DNA from: Symbiopectobacterium purcellii_A
GTDB taxonomy: Bacteria; Pseudomonadota; Gammaproteobacteria; Enterobacterales; Enterobacteriaceae
Assembly (NCBI RefSeq): GCF_052050035.1
Contig: NZ_CP189882.1
Location: forward strand, 4,092,001 to 4,156,000
DNA length: 64,000 bases
Reading direction: 5' to 3'
Program-made: the position numbers and the translations under genes
The notes under the pieces: model-generated
What the model saw: the letters and a program-made list of their open reading frames with translations, nothing else
The model's database searches: none
Told to the model about the DNA's origin: nothing
In this document: positions 47,205 through 57,484 of the stretch, one piece after another
Numbering within the stretch: the stretch's first letter is position 1
Layout of the letters: the number at the start of each line of letters is the position of its first letter

Positions 47205-48242
47205 ATGGCAGAACGTATTCGCTGGACGCTGGAGCAAGCGCAACAACTGTTTAATAAACCGTTTTTAGAGCTGATGTTTGAAGCGCAGCAGGTGCATCGC
47301 CAGCACTTCGATCCGCGTCAGGTGCAGGTAAGCACGCTGCTCTCCATCAAAACCGGTGCCTGCCCGGAAGATTGCAAGTATTGTCCGCAGAGTGCGCGTT
47401 ATCGCACCGGGCTGGAAGCGGAGCGATTGATGCAGGTTGAGCAGGTGCTGGACTCCGCGCGCCAGGCTAAAGCGGCTGGCTCAACCCGTTTTTGTATGGG
47501 TGCAGCTTGGAAAAATCCCCATGAGCGCGATATGCCTTATCTGCAACAGATGGTGAAAGGCGTCAAGGAAATGGGAATGGAAACCTGCATGACGTTAGGC
47601 ACTTTGCATGGCGATCAGGCGGAACGATTGGCTGACGCCGGGCTGGATTTCTATAACCATAACCTGGACACCTCACCGGAGTTCTACGGCAATATCATCA
47701 CCACCCGTACCTATCAAGAGCGGTTGGATACTCTGGATAAAGTGCGTCACGCAGGAATCAAAGTCTGCTCTGGCGGCATTGTCGGGTTGGGCGAAACCGT
47801 CCGCGATCGCGCCGGATTGCTGGTGCAACTGACAAACCTGCCGACGCCGCCGGAGAGCGTACCGATCAATATGCTGGTGAAAGTAAAAGGAACGCCGCTG
47901 GAAAACAACGACGACGTTGAACCTTTCGATTTTATCCGCACCATCGCTGTCGCACGCATCATGATGCCGACCTCTCATGTGCGTCTGTCCGCCGGTCGCG
48001 AACAGATGAGTGAACAGACCCAGGCCATGTGCTTTATGGCCGGTGCCAACTCCATTTTTTATGGCTGCAAATTGCTGACCACCCCCAATCCGAAAGAAGA
48101 TAAGGATTTGATCCTGTTTCGCAAACTGGGTCTCAATCCGCAACAAACGGAAACGGAGGCCGGTGACAACCAACAGCAGATGCAACTGGCGCAGCAGGTG
48201 CTGGAAGCCGATACCGAACAGTTCTATAACGCTGCCGTGTGA
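47205..48242 (+). CDS. bioB: Biotin synthase BioB
   Basis: A 345-aa radical SAM enzyme that inserts sulphur into dethiobiotin. The start at ATG 47205 (MAERIRWTLEQAQQLF) follows the E. coli protein; an earlier in-frame ATG at 47157 lies between operator and gene. The [4Fe-4S] motif CPEDCKYC and the [2Fe-2S] ligands (FCMGAAW, ETCMTLGTL, KVCSGGIVGLGE, VRLSAGREQM) are all present. The stop overlaps the region of the bioF start. Confidence 0.95.
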   Translation: MAERIRWTLEQAQQLFNKPFLELMFEAQQVHRQHFDPRQVQVSTLLSIKTGACPEDCKYCPQSARYRTGLEAERLMQVEQVLDSARQAKAAGSTRFCMGAAWKNPHERDMPYLQQMVKGVKEMGMETCMTLGTLHGDQAERLADAGLDFYNHNLDTSPEFYGNIITTRTYQERLDTLDKVRHAGIKVCSGGIVGLGETVRDRAGLLVQLTNLPTPPESVPINMLVKVKGTPLENNDDVEPFDFIRTIAVARIMMPTSHVRLSAGREQMSEQTQAMCFMAGANSIFYGCKLLTTPNPKEDKDLILFRKLGLNPQQTETEAGDNQQQMQLAQQVLEADTEQFYNAAV

Positions 48243-48247
48243 CGCCG

Positions 48248-49420
48248 ATGGGATGGCAAAAACGTATAGACGCGGCGCTGATAACGCGCCGTGAGCAAGA
48301 TGCTTACCGCTCACGCATTTTAAATCAGGGCGGTGGACGGTGGTTGACGCAGCAGGGGCAACGCTATCTGAATTTCTCCAGCAATGACTACCTGGGATTA
48401 AGCCAGCATCCGGCCATTATTGACGCCTGGCAAACCGGTGCAACGCGTTATGGCGTGGGGAGTGGCGGTTCAGGGCATGTCACGGGGTATACCGATGCGC
48501 ATGCAGCGTTGGAGGGTGAACTGGCGCAATGGCTAGGTTACCCGCGTGCGCTGCTGTTTGTCTCCGGCTATGCCGCGAATCAGGCGGTAGTTGCCGCCCT
48601 GATGCAATCGCAAGATCGCATTCTGGCGGACAAGCTCAGCCATGCGTCATTACTGGAAGCCGCGGCCCAGTCACCGGCCACCCTGCGGCGCTTTGCGCAC
48701 AATCAGCCGGCAGCGCTACAACGTCTGTTGGAAGGGGATTGCTCCGGCGAAACCCTTGCTGTCACAGAAGGCATTTTCAGTATGGACGGTGACAGTGCGC
48801 CGCTGGAAGCACTGTATGCGTTGACGCAGGCACGCGGTGCCTGGCTGATGGTGGATGATGCGCACGGGGTAGGCGTGTGCGGTGAGCAAGGCCGTGGCAG
48901 TTGCTGGCAGCAGGGGATACAACCCGAACTGCTGGTCGTGACCTTCGGTAAGGCGTTTGGCGCGAGCGGGGCTGCGCTGTTGTGCAGTGAATCGGTGGCC
49001 GACTATTTCTTACAGTTTGCCCGCCATCTGATCTATAGCACCAGCATGCCACCGGCTCAGGCTTGCGCATTGCGCGCAGCGTTGTCCTGTATTCAGCAGG
49101 GCGATGCACTACGTGACAGGTTAGGCCGCCATATTGCTCAGTTTCACGCCGGGGCCGGGGATTTGCCCTTTACCTTAATGCCTTCGCAAAGTGCCATCCA
49201 ACCGTTGATCGTCGGCGACAACGCTGCCGCGTTGCGCGTAGCACAGTGTTTACGTGAACAGGGATTCTGGGTGAGTGCGATGCGTCCGCCTACCGTGCCG
49301 CCCGGTAGCGCACGGCTGCGGATTACGCTGACGGCCAGCCATAGGGATGAGGATATAGCTCGTCTGCTTTCCGCTTTGCACACGGCAGCGCATGAGCAAG
49401 AAGGGGGTGCCAATGAGTGA
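48248..49420 (+). CDS. bioF: 8-amino-7-oxononanoate synthase BioF
   Basis: A ~390-aa PLP enzyme condensing pimeloyl-ACP with alanine to KAPA. ATG 48248 (MGWQKRIDAALITRREQDAY) is preferred because it aligns with E. coli (MSWQEKINAAL); a GTG at 48239 overlapping the bioB stop is possible. The fold landmarks YLNFSSNDYLGLS, GSGGSGHVTGY, LMVDDAHGVGV and PLP lysine TFGKAFGASGAA are intact. Ends 8 bp after the bioC start, a coupled overlap. Confidence 0.94.
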   Translation: MGWQKRIDAALITRREQDAYRSRILNQGGGRWLTQQGQRYLNFSSNDYLGLSQHPAIIDAWQTGATRYGVGSGGSGHVTGYTDAHAALEGELAQWLGYPRALLFVSGYAANQAVVAALMQSQDRILADKLSHASLLEAAAQSPATLRRFAHNQPAALQRLLEGDCSGETLAVTEGIFSMDGDSAPLEALYALTQARGAWLMVDDAHGVGVCGEQGRGSCWQQGIQPELLVVTFGKAFGASGAALLCSESVADYFLQFARHLIYSTSMPPAQACALRAALSCIQQGDALRDRLGRHIAQFHAGAGDLPFTLMPSQSAIQPLIVGDNAAALRVAQCLREQGFWVSAMRPPTVPPGSARLRITLTASHRDEDIARLLSALHTAAHEQEGGANE

Positions 49421-50174
49421 TGAATTGCATAACAAACGGGCTATTGCGCAGGCTTTTGGTCGTGCGGCACAGCGCTACACCCGATTTGCCGAGCTGCAAC
49501 GCACCAGCGGTGAGTATCTGATGACCTTGGCGCTACCGCTTGCCGGGTCGCAGATATTGGATGCGGGCTGTGGCACCGGCCATTTCAGTCAACGCTGGCG
49601 CGCGTTGGGTAAGCAGGTGGTCGCCTTGGATCTTTCAGCTGGCATGCTACAACAAGCGGCCTTTGAAAACAGTGCCGATGTCTACATACAAGGGGACATT
49701 GAACATTTACCGTTAGCGGATGACAGCATCGATCTCTGTTTCAGTAATCTGGCAGTGCAATGGTGCGAAGATCTGCCGCGTGCCATCGCAGCCTGTTATC
49801 GGGCCACGCGTCCCGGTGGCGCGGTGGTGTTTTCTACGTTGGCTGAAGGCTCCCTCGGCGAGCTGGCACAAGCCTGGCTGAGCCTTGATGGATCCAAACG
49901 CGTCAATGATTTTTTACCGTTGGCACAGATCGCTGATGCCTGTCGCCCTTATCGCCATCGGCTCTACCCGCATACCCTGAGCTACCGTTTTGCGACCGTG
50001 AGCGATGTGATGCACTCGTTGAAAGGGATTGGGGCCACCTGGCTCCATGGCGATCGTTCGCGCGGTTTGCTTACCCGGCGGCGGTTGCAAGCGCTGGCGC
50101 AGGTTTATCCTGCGGCGCCGGGTGGGTTCACCCTCAGTTATCATTTGGTTTATGGGATTATTTATCGTGACTAA
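49413..50174 (+). CDS. bioC: Malonyl-ACP O-methyltransferase BioC
   Basis: A 253-aa SAM-dependent methyltransferase that starts pimeloyl-ACP synthesis by methylating malonyl-ACP. The ATG at 49413 (MSDELHNKRAIAQAFGRAAQ) follows AAGGGGGT and overlaps bioF. Motif I is ILDAGCGTGHFS and motif II LCFSNLAVQWCEDLP; the SLKGIGATWLHGDR region is typical of BioC. Its stop overlaps the GTG of bioD (GTGACTAA). Confidence 0.93.
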   Translation: MSDELHNKRAIAQAFGRAAQRYTRFAELQRTSGEYLMTLALPLAGSQILDAGCGTGHFSQRWRALGKQVVALDLSAGMLQQAAFENSADVYIQGDIEHLPLADDSIDLCFSNLAVQWCEDLPRAIAACYRATRPGGAVVFSTLAEGSLGELAQAWLSLDGSKRVNDFLPLAQIADACRPYRHRLYPHTLSYRFATVSDVMHSLKGIGATWLHGDRSRGLLTRRRLQALAQVYPAAPGGFTLSYHLVYGIIYRD

Positions 50175-50853
50175 ACGTTGGTTTATTACCGGAACAGACA
50201 CTGAGGTGGGCAAAACCATCGCCAGCGGCGCATTGCTACAGGCCGCTGCGCGGGCGGGCTACCGCTGTGCAGGTTATAAGCCAGTCGCTTCAGGGGCGGC
50301 AATGACCCCGCAGGGCATTCGTAATGAAGATGCTTGCCATCTGCAAGCGTGCAGCAGCCTGCCGCTCACTTACGATGAGGTCAACCCGTTGGTGTTTATT
50401 GAACCAACCTCACCGCATATTGTGAGCAGGGTTGAGCAGCGGCCCATTGATTTCGCGGTGATGTCGCGCGGTCTGGCGGCTTTGACCGAAAAGGCCGATT
50501 GGGTGCTGGTTGAGGGGGCGGGGGGGTGGTTCACGCCACTGACCGCACAGCAGACGTTTGCCGACTGGGTACAGCATGAGCAACTGCCAGTGATTCTGGT
50601 GGTAGGCATCAAGCTGGGCTGCATCAATCACGCGTTACTGACGGCGCAGGCCGTTGCACAGTCAGGGTTGGCGCTAGCGGGCTGGATTGCTAACGATATT
50701 CAACCGGCCGGACGCTGGCACCAAGATTATCTGGAAACGCTGCAACGCCATCTTCGCGCGCCGCTGCTCGGCGAAATACCCTATGTCAGTGCGCCCAGTA
50801 CGCAGGACTTGGGTACGTATCTGGATATTAGGCTGTGTCCCTTAATTGCTTGA
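50168..50853 (+). CDS. bioD: Dethiobiotin synthetase BioD with IS-derived C-terminus
   Basis: An ATP-dependent enzyme that closes the ureido ring of dethiobiotin. GTG 50168 (MTKRWFITGTDTEVGKTIAS) aligns with E. coli; ATG 50151 is the alternative. The P-loop GTDTEVGKT and VEGAGGWFTPL motifs are intact. An IS5-B element at 50831 changes the end: the reading now ends DIRLCPLIA. Removing the element restores DIRLLPV followed by TGA 15 codons earlier in spacing terms, so four native residues become six IS-encoded ones. The change is at the extreme C-terminus, so activity may persist. Confidence 0.9.
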
Positions 50854-51944
50854 GCTATAGTATCCATCTGTTTCTAAGACACTTTGGATTATGGCTCGCT
50901 ACGATCTTTCTGATGAAGCATGGGCAATCATTGAGCCCTTGTTACCAACAGTTTTGACATCTCCGCAGGCAGGCCGGCCATGGGCAGAACATCGCAAAAT
51001 CGTCAACGGCATGTTCTTGATACTGTGTTCAGGTGCCCCATGGCGTGATTTACCTGAACGTTACGGCCCATGGAAAACCGTTTATAACCGTTTCAATAGA
51101 TGGTCAAAGTCTGGAGTTATTAACATTATTTTTAATAAGTTACTTTCATTTCTTGATGCTCATGGACTTGTTGACTGGTCAGCCACTGCGCTGGATGGCA
51201 GCAATATCCGTGCGCTCAAATGTGAGGCTGGCGCTCAAAAAAACATCCCGATATTACCAACGATAACAGCCTGAGTCGCTCACGAGGTGGTTATGGCACC
51301 AAAATCCACATGGCGACTGACGGAAGCGGCATCCCGCTAAATATCGTACTGAGTGCTGGGCAGGCTCACGAAAGCCTGTTCGCGGCTTTGTTGAATAATT
51401 TAACCGTTTGATTTACATCTTCTTTAGTTAGAATGCATTTACAGAGAATGTATTTTGTTAGAACGACAAATCAAATAGTTAGCACAATAAAAAGCATTCC
51501 GAGAGGAAAAATTAGTCGTTGAAATTTTATAATGCTTATATAAATCAGTATCTTAAATTATTCAACAAAGCCCCTGTTCGCGTTACGACTCCTGGACGGC
51601 ATTGGCGTGCAACGGCAGAACGGTAGCATGAAGCGTCGTGGTCATGCGGTACTGGCTGACAAAGCCTACTCTGGCAATGCACTCCGTAACAAGTTGAAAA
51701 GAAAAGGGATAAAAACGGTTATTCCCCGAAAATCAAATAAAAAACTGGCTTCAGATGGACGCTCACAACTTTATCGTGATGCTTATCGCCGTCGCAACGT
51801 TGTAGAAAGATGTTTCGGCCGTTTAAAGGAATATAGACGGATTGCCACACGTTATGAAAAAACGGCAAGAAACTATCTAGCAATGGTGAAACTGGGCTGC
51901 ATCCGCTTGTTTTACGCCCGGTTACGTAATTAAGGGACACAGCC
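50831..51944 (+). mobile_element. IS5-family element B (IS427-like) with nested MITE-1
   Basis: Inverted repeats GGCTGTGTCCCTTAATT (50831) and its complement (to 51944), flanked by TA. The transposase lies in two frames: 50891-51274 (MARYDLSDEAWAIIEPLLPT) and a second frame resuming after SLSRSRGGYGTKIHMATDGS to 51933. MITE-1 (51384-51572) splits the second frame. The frame change near 51270 is probably a programmed shift, as usual in this group, but the MITE kills this copy. Confidence 0.9.
51384..51572 (-). repeat. MITE-1 (189 bp), inverted
   Basis: Perfect 9-bp duplication CCTGTTCGC (51375-51383 and 51573-51581), inside IS5-B. Confidence 0.95.
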
Positions 51945-52677
51945 TAGATTGCTGCCAGTATGATTCGTTATTGTCTGAAAAAAAATACGGCATTAACCTT
52001 CTTACTGATATATAACCGTCGCACAATAATGTGCGCCTATTCGTTAAGTATTTTTTATCAGATAAGGGAATTACGATGGCTAGCATAAGTACATTATATA
52101 ATATTACAGCATGTGCCGCTGGTGAAGAAAATCAGGATAAGGTGAATAAAGCATTATCTCCTAATGGTTTGCTGGAATGTATTATTAATTTTTTTACTGC
52201 GGTGTACGAAGGGATAATCAGGCGTTATATCGTCAGATTGATGATAATATTATACGGCTTATAAACTCCCCAGAAGCCATGAATGAATGTTCAAAAACAG
52301 GGATTATTACTCTGGATGACATTCAAGGTAATAAAGTGACCTTTACCCTGCCGGGTAAGAATAATGAGAACGGTATGGTTACCGTGACAGTCAGTAAAGG
52401 TAAAAATATGGTAACAGGGGAGATTCCTGGTGATAGGTTTAAAGTTATAGTTGCAACGCAGTGGAAACAGGATGCGGACGCGTTAAACACCATTGATGAA
52501 GACAATGCAATTGACGTTGAGTCTGATGATAGTGATAATTATTATTATAATTATCATCATTATGATGGCGATGTATCTACTCATTTTAAAACGCTTGGTG
52601 CGTCTAACACAAGGTTTGCCGATCTCGATAGTGATATAGTGAAAAATATGTACTTACAAGATATTGAAGCTGAGATG

Positions 52678-52866
52678 GGCTTTGTTGAATAATTTAAGAT
52701 ACTGATTTATATAAGCATTATAAAATTTCAACGACTAATTTTTCCTCTCGGAATGCTTTTTATTGTGCTAACTATTTGATTTGTCGTTCTAACAAAATAC
52801 ATTCTCTGTAAATGCATTCTAACTAAAGAAGATGTAAATCAAACGGTTAAATTATTCAAAAAAGCC
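52678..52866 (+). repeat. MITE-1 (189 bp)
   Basis: Perfect 9-bp duplication GCTGAGATG (52669-52677 and 52867-52875), inside the effector-like gene. Confidence 0.95.
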
Positions 52867-52965
52867 GCTGAGATGAGCGATATCCTTCGGGAAGGCGGGA
52901 GAGACTGTAAAATAATCTGTGTAAATGGCATTTTGAGGAAAACCTTCAAAGGATAACAAAATGCC

Positions 52966-53154
52966 GGCTTTGTTGAATAATTTAAGATACTGATTTATAT
53001 AAGCATTATAAAATTTCAACGACTAATTTTTCCTCTCGGAATGCTTTTTATTGTGCTAACTATTTGATTTGTCGTTCTAACAAAATACATTCTCTGTAAA
53101 TGCATTCTAACTAAAGAAGATGTAAATCAAACGGTTAAATTATTCAACAAAGCC
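52966..53154 (+). repeat. MITE-1 (189 bp)
   Basis: Perfect 9-bp duplication CAAAATGCC (52957-52965 and 53155-53163), at the IS256 transposase start codon. Confidence 0.95.
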
Positions 53155-53420
53155 CAAAATGCCTATCAGCAACGAACTTATCAACTGCTTCAAGATTGTC
53201 ACTCCCCTCAGGATCTGCTGGGTGAATCAGGCCTACTCAAGGTGCTGACTAAAAGACTGGCGGAACGGGTTCTTGAAGCTGAGATGGAGATGCACCTTGG
53301 GTATGCTAAGCATGACCCGGCAGGTAATCATTCAGGCAACTCCCGCAATGGCAAGACATCCAAGAGCGTACGTAGCCAAAATGGGGAGATCGAGCTCGAT
53401 ATTCCGCGCGACCGCAACAG

Positions 53421-53516
53421 TATAGCCAAGCGACATTATTTTGATAACAGCCAGCTATGCTTCTTTGCCGCATATCAGGGCATAGGATGTAATCATTTTT
53501 AAGTCGGTTGTCTATA
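53421..53516 (+). repeat. MITE-2 (96 bp)
   Basis: Complete copy in a TA of IS256; one terminal base differs (GTTGTCTA instead of GTTGGCTA). Confidence 0.93.
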
Positions 53517-53742
53517 CCTTCGAGCCGACACTGATCGGTAAGAACGAAAAACAGCTTAACGGCTTCGATGACCGCATTATTTCTCTCTATTCCAGAGGGT
53601 TATCAACCCGTGATATTCAGGCACACTTTAAAGAAGTCTACGGGGTCGATGTTTCCGCTGGCTTCATTTCTCAAGTGACCAATGCTGTGATGGATGAAGT
53701 TAAGCGCTGGCAGCAACGGCCGCTGGATGCGCTTTATCCCAT

Positions 53743-54780
53743 AAAACTAGTTGCTGAATAGAGACTTGCATTTTTTGTCAGGCTATTGAGAATAAAAAGA
53801 GGTTTAACTTAGAGAATAAAGGTTTGAAATGATCAACAAAGAGCGGTTGTTACGAGATAATCGTTTATGTAAAGCAATCATTGGATTATCAGTCGAAGAA
53901 TTGAAAAATTTAGCCGCTGAATTTTCAGCTTGTTATTTGATTTATCGGCAAAAGAATCGAAAAGATCACGAGCGGCAGATGGGTGGAGGGCAGAAAGGAT
54001 TTATCCCAACCCCATTAGATAAACTGCTTTTTATTTTATTGTATTTAAAATGTTATCCGACCTATGATTTGCAAGGACTTCTTTTTGGTTTAGATAGAAA
54101 ACGGGTATGTCGCTGGGTAAAAATATTATTGCCGGTTTTAGAGATGACCTTGGGGCGAGAATGTGTTTTGCCCGCTCGTCAAATTCGCTCTGCTGAGGAA
54201 TTTTTTCGCGCCTTTCCTGGAGTTAAAGACGTCTTTATTGATGGGACAGAGCGACCTGTCCAAAAGCCTAAGAATCTGCGTCGGCGAAAAAAAATGTATT
54301 CGGGAAAGAAAAGACAGACCACTCGAAAAGGGCTTATTATGACTGACGAAACAAGGCAAATTGGATTTATCCCCATGAGCAAAAATGGGCGCCGTCACGA
54401 TAAACGCTTACTCGATAAAGTCGATATAATTCGCCATATTCCTCCTGAGGTAACCATCTGGGCAGATACCGGTTTTCAAGGTATAGATAAACAGCATCCT
54501 AATACACAAATCCCAAAAAAAGGAACTCGAAAAAGACCTTTATCGCCTGAACAAAAACAAGAAAATAAAATAATCTCGGGCATCCGTATTACAGTTGAAC
54601 ACGCCATCGCGGGTATCAAGCGCCTCGGTTGCATGACCCAAATTTTACGGAATCGTAGACCCTTTATTGATGATACCTTCTTACTCCTTAGCGCCGGTCT
54701 TTGGAATTTCCATCTCAGAACAGCGTAAAATTTACTTCAATCACCGAAACACCCTTATTTCACTATTAAGCAACACGCTT
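53743..54780 (+). mobile_element. IS5-A element, 1038 bp, intact
   Basis: Ends AAAACTAGTTGCTGAATAG and the complement of AAGCGTGTTGCTTAATAG, flanked by AT on both sides (53741-53742, 54781-54782). Removing it restores the IS256 sequence (CCCATTGTTT). Confidence 0.9.
53829..54728 (+). CDS. IS5-family transposase (IS5-A), intact
   Basis: A 299-aa DDE transposase with an N-terminal HTH_Tnp_4-type region (residues ~60-100, DKLLFILLYLKCYPTYDLQG) and a DDE_Tnp_4 core (DVFIDGTERPVQKP, IWADTGFQGIDKQHP, VEHAIAGIKRLG). The ATG at 53829 is preceded by a weak AAAGG. This is the only complete copy in the window and can supply transposase to the fragments at 1, 10723 and 18267. Confidence 0.9.
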   Translation: MINKERLLRDNRLCKAIIGLSVEELKNLAAEFSACYLIYRQKNRKDHERQMGGGQKGFIPTPLDKLLFILLYLKCYPTYDLQGLLFGLDRKRVCRWVKILLPVLEMTLGRECVLPARQIRSAEEFFRAFPGVKDVFIDGTERPVQKPKNLRRRKKMYSGKKRQTTRKGLIMTDETRQIGFIPMSKNGRRHDKRLLDKVDIIRHIPPEVTIWADTGFQGIDKQHPNTQIPKKGTRKRPLSPEQKQENKIISGIRITVEHAIAGIKRLGCMTQILRNRRPFIDDTFLLLSAGLWNFHLRTA

Positions 54781-55561
54781 ATTGTTTACCTTGACTGTAT
54801 TGTTGTCAAAAGCCAGGACGGCGGAGCCGTGGCCAACAAGTCTGTTTATCTGGCCCTCGGCGTCAACGGCCAGGGCGAAAAAGAGCTGCTGGGGCTATGG
54901 ATAGCCAAAACTGAGGGGGCCAAGTTCTGGTTATCTGTGATGACAGAACTGAAAAATCGTGGGCTAAAGGACATCTTCGTCGCCTGCTGCGATGGCCTGA
55001 AAGGCTTTCCTGATGCCATTGAAGCTGTTTACCCGCATACGCGGGTACAGCTCTGCATTGTGCATCAGGTGCGGAACTCGCTGCGCTACGTCGGCTGGAA
55101 AGAGCGTAAGGCCGTTGCTGCTGACCTGCGCACCATCTATAGTTCCGCAACGCTAGAGGGCGCTGAAGAGGCCCTGGATGCCTTCGCGGCCAAATGGGAT
55201 GAGAAGTTCCCGACGATCAGCCCGTCGTGGAGAAATAATTGGGAACGTCTCATCGTCATTTTTGACTTTCCGCCGGAGATCCGCAAGGTTATCTACACCA
55301 CCAACGCGATAGAGTCGTTAAATGCTTCATTGCGCAAGATAACGAAAACGCGACGAATATTTCCAACGGATGACTCGGTGATAAAATTACTCTATCTAGC
55401 CTTGCATAATATCTCTGCTAAATGGACCTTGCCAATCAGAGACTGGAAACCTGCTATGAGCCAATTCATGTTGATGTATGGAGAACGAATCTCCGGTTAA
55501 GCAATGGAGCCATTTACACAAAATTCTTTACAGACTCAGGCGGGATTTTTTCTTAATCGAG

Positions 55562-55593
55562 TCAGGATGGCGCTGACCTAGCCATTCTGACTT
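55562..55593. terminator. Hairpin after the effector-like gene
   Basis: An 11-bp stem GTCAGGATGGC / GCCATTCTGAC with one mismatch, just after the pseudogene stop and before IS3-B. No clear T-run, so terminator function is uncertain. Confidence 0.4.
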
Positions 55594-55904
55594 GCCTGAT
55601 TCTATTCAATAGCATATTGGGAGCCTATCATTGATGCGATCGCGCGTAGTGCGTAGAAACCGGAGCGTACCCCGAGTTGTAGTGGTCAACTAATTTTGGC
55701 TACCCTACCTGACTGTTGATGGAACAGCCGTTCTGATTCATTTGGTGTTAACCCACCTTTATACCAGTGAGGTGTGACATCGCTATAATAATGGGTTATG
55801 TAGCGAATAATGGATGATTGAGCAGTACTAAAGCTTTGGTAGCCAGTCGTTGGCACCCATTCAGTCTTCAGACTACGGAAGAATCGCTCCATCGGACTAT
55901 TATC

Positions 55905-56093
55905 GGCTTTGTTGAATAATTTAAGATGCTGATTTATATAAGCATTATAAAATTTCAACGACTAATTTTTCCTCTCGGAATGCTTTTTATTGTGCTAACT
56001 ATTTGATTTGTCGTTCTAACAAAATACATTCTCTGTAAATGCATTCTAACTAAAGAAGATGTAAATCAAACGGTTAAATTATTCAACAAAGCC
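55905..56093 (+). repeat. MITE-1 (189 bp)
   Basis: Perfect 9-bp duplication ACTATTATC (55896-55904 and 56094-56102), in orfB of IS3-B. Confidence 0.95.
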
Positions 56094-56371
56094 ACTATTA
56101 TCCCAACAATTTCCTCTGCGACTCATACTTTGGGTCATCTGATAACGCCACAATGCCTGCCTATACTGACGACTGGTGTAATGGCTTCCTTGGTCACTAT
56201 GAAACATGACTTGTTTGGGATGCCCACGCAGTTCCCAAGCCATTTGTAGTGCTTTGGCTGTTAATTCTGAATCTGGCGAAAACGACATTGCCCAACCCAC
56301 GGGTTTTCGGGCAAATAAATCTAATACCACCGCCAGATACGCCCATCGGTCGCCTGTCCAAATATAGGTTA

Positions 56372-57252
56372 TAGCCAAGCGACTTAATTTTGATTACACC
56401 ATATGGACTGAGAACAAACTCTCTGTATCGCAACCCATCTCTCTTTTTTTGCTTTTTGCTTGTGCCCATTTATGCTCAATTGGGTTAAGATCTGGCGAAT
56501 ATGTAGGCAAATACTCCACCATATACCCTGCATCGATGATGACTTGTTGAATATTATGTTTTTTGTGAAAAGTGGCATTGTCCATCATGATTACACTGTT
56601 TTTAGGGAGTACTGGGATAAGGACTTGTGTGACCCAGGCATAGAAAACATCGCTGTTAATATTGATATCAAATAATCCGATAGCAAACAGCGTTGTGCCT
56701 AATAAAGCGCCGATAACATTTGTTCTTCCCCTAGCTCGCCAGTTCTTCAGGCCAAAACACCGTTGACCTTTTGGGGAATAGCCGTGAGTCCGTGGGGCAT
56801 CGTGTGAAAAACCACTTTCATCAATAAAAACAATAGGTTTACCTTCTTTTTCATACTGTTGTTTTTTTTTGTTGAAATCCCTGCCGGGAGTTTTCGTCGG
56901 CTTTCGGATGACGTAGAGTTTTTTTTATAGGTCAATCCCAGCTTTTTAAGCGCTTGCCAAATGGCCTTCTGACAAACGCCAAAACGCTCTGCACGTTCTT
57001 TTTGGTAAGCATCTGGATATTGTTCAACATCTTTTATCAACTCGGATTTATCGATCTTTCGCTGACGCGTGGTCGATGCTTTTGACTCTATTTGATTAAT
57101 CCAACGCGATACAGAGGCAGGGCCAATCCGAAATTGCTTCGCTGTTTCTCGGATACTCAACCCTTCGTTTTTCCGTGTAGATATCACTTTACGTCTAAAA
57201 TCAATTGAATAGCTCATTTAAATAATGTAATCAAAATTAAGTCGTTTAGCTA
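56372..57252 (-). mobile_element. IS630-like element copy 7, 881 bp
   Basis: TA repeats at 56370-56371 and 57253-57254. One extra A in the second A-run (about 56870) compared with other copies moves ORF A into a 156-aa frame and leaves it out of register with the DDE part. Shared with copy 8, so the two are sister copies. Confidence 0.93.
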
Positions 57253-57484
57253 TACATCGCCGCACCAAACCTGGTCAGGCTTGGTAACAGCGAACTGCCT
57301 ATTGAGCAGATTTGGAATATCAATACGTTCATTTCCACCGCGGTTGTATTGATGTTTTCTTGTTTGGCAACTAACGAGGGTTAATTCTTTCATCAACTTA
57401 CCCGCTAACCACCGCCCAAGTTTCACGTCGTGTGTATTGGTAACCATCGTGGCGATAGTCCTTGCGCCCGCAGACCCGCCACTA

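Larger units (their letters stand above)
52901..55537 (+). mobile_element. IS256-family element with three nested insertions
   Basis: 8-bp duplication AGGCGGGA (52893-52900 and 55538-55545). Inside are MITE-1 (52966-53154), MITE-2 (53421-53516) and IS5-A (53743-54780). A 4-bp deletion near 53181 also shifts the transposase frame. The long open frame 54667-55500 is only its catalytic half. Confidence 0.92.
52076..55556 (+). pseudogene. Effector-like gene broken by frameshift, MITE-1 and IS256
   Basis: ATG 52076 (MASISTLYNITACAAGEENQ) follows AAGGGA. A one-base loss near 52213 shifts the frame: YEG continues as DNQALYRQIDDNIIRLINSP in the next frame. The second part runs through LDDIQGNKVTFTLPGKNNEN and an acidic, Asp/Tyr-rich stretch to AEM, where MITE-1 is inserted. 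Then come SDILREGG, the nested IS256 (52901-55537) and finally IFS plus TAA 55554-55556. The intact protein had roughly 210 residues. AT-rich composition and a Ser/Asn-type start suggest a secreted protein. I recognise no family. Confidence 0.65.
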
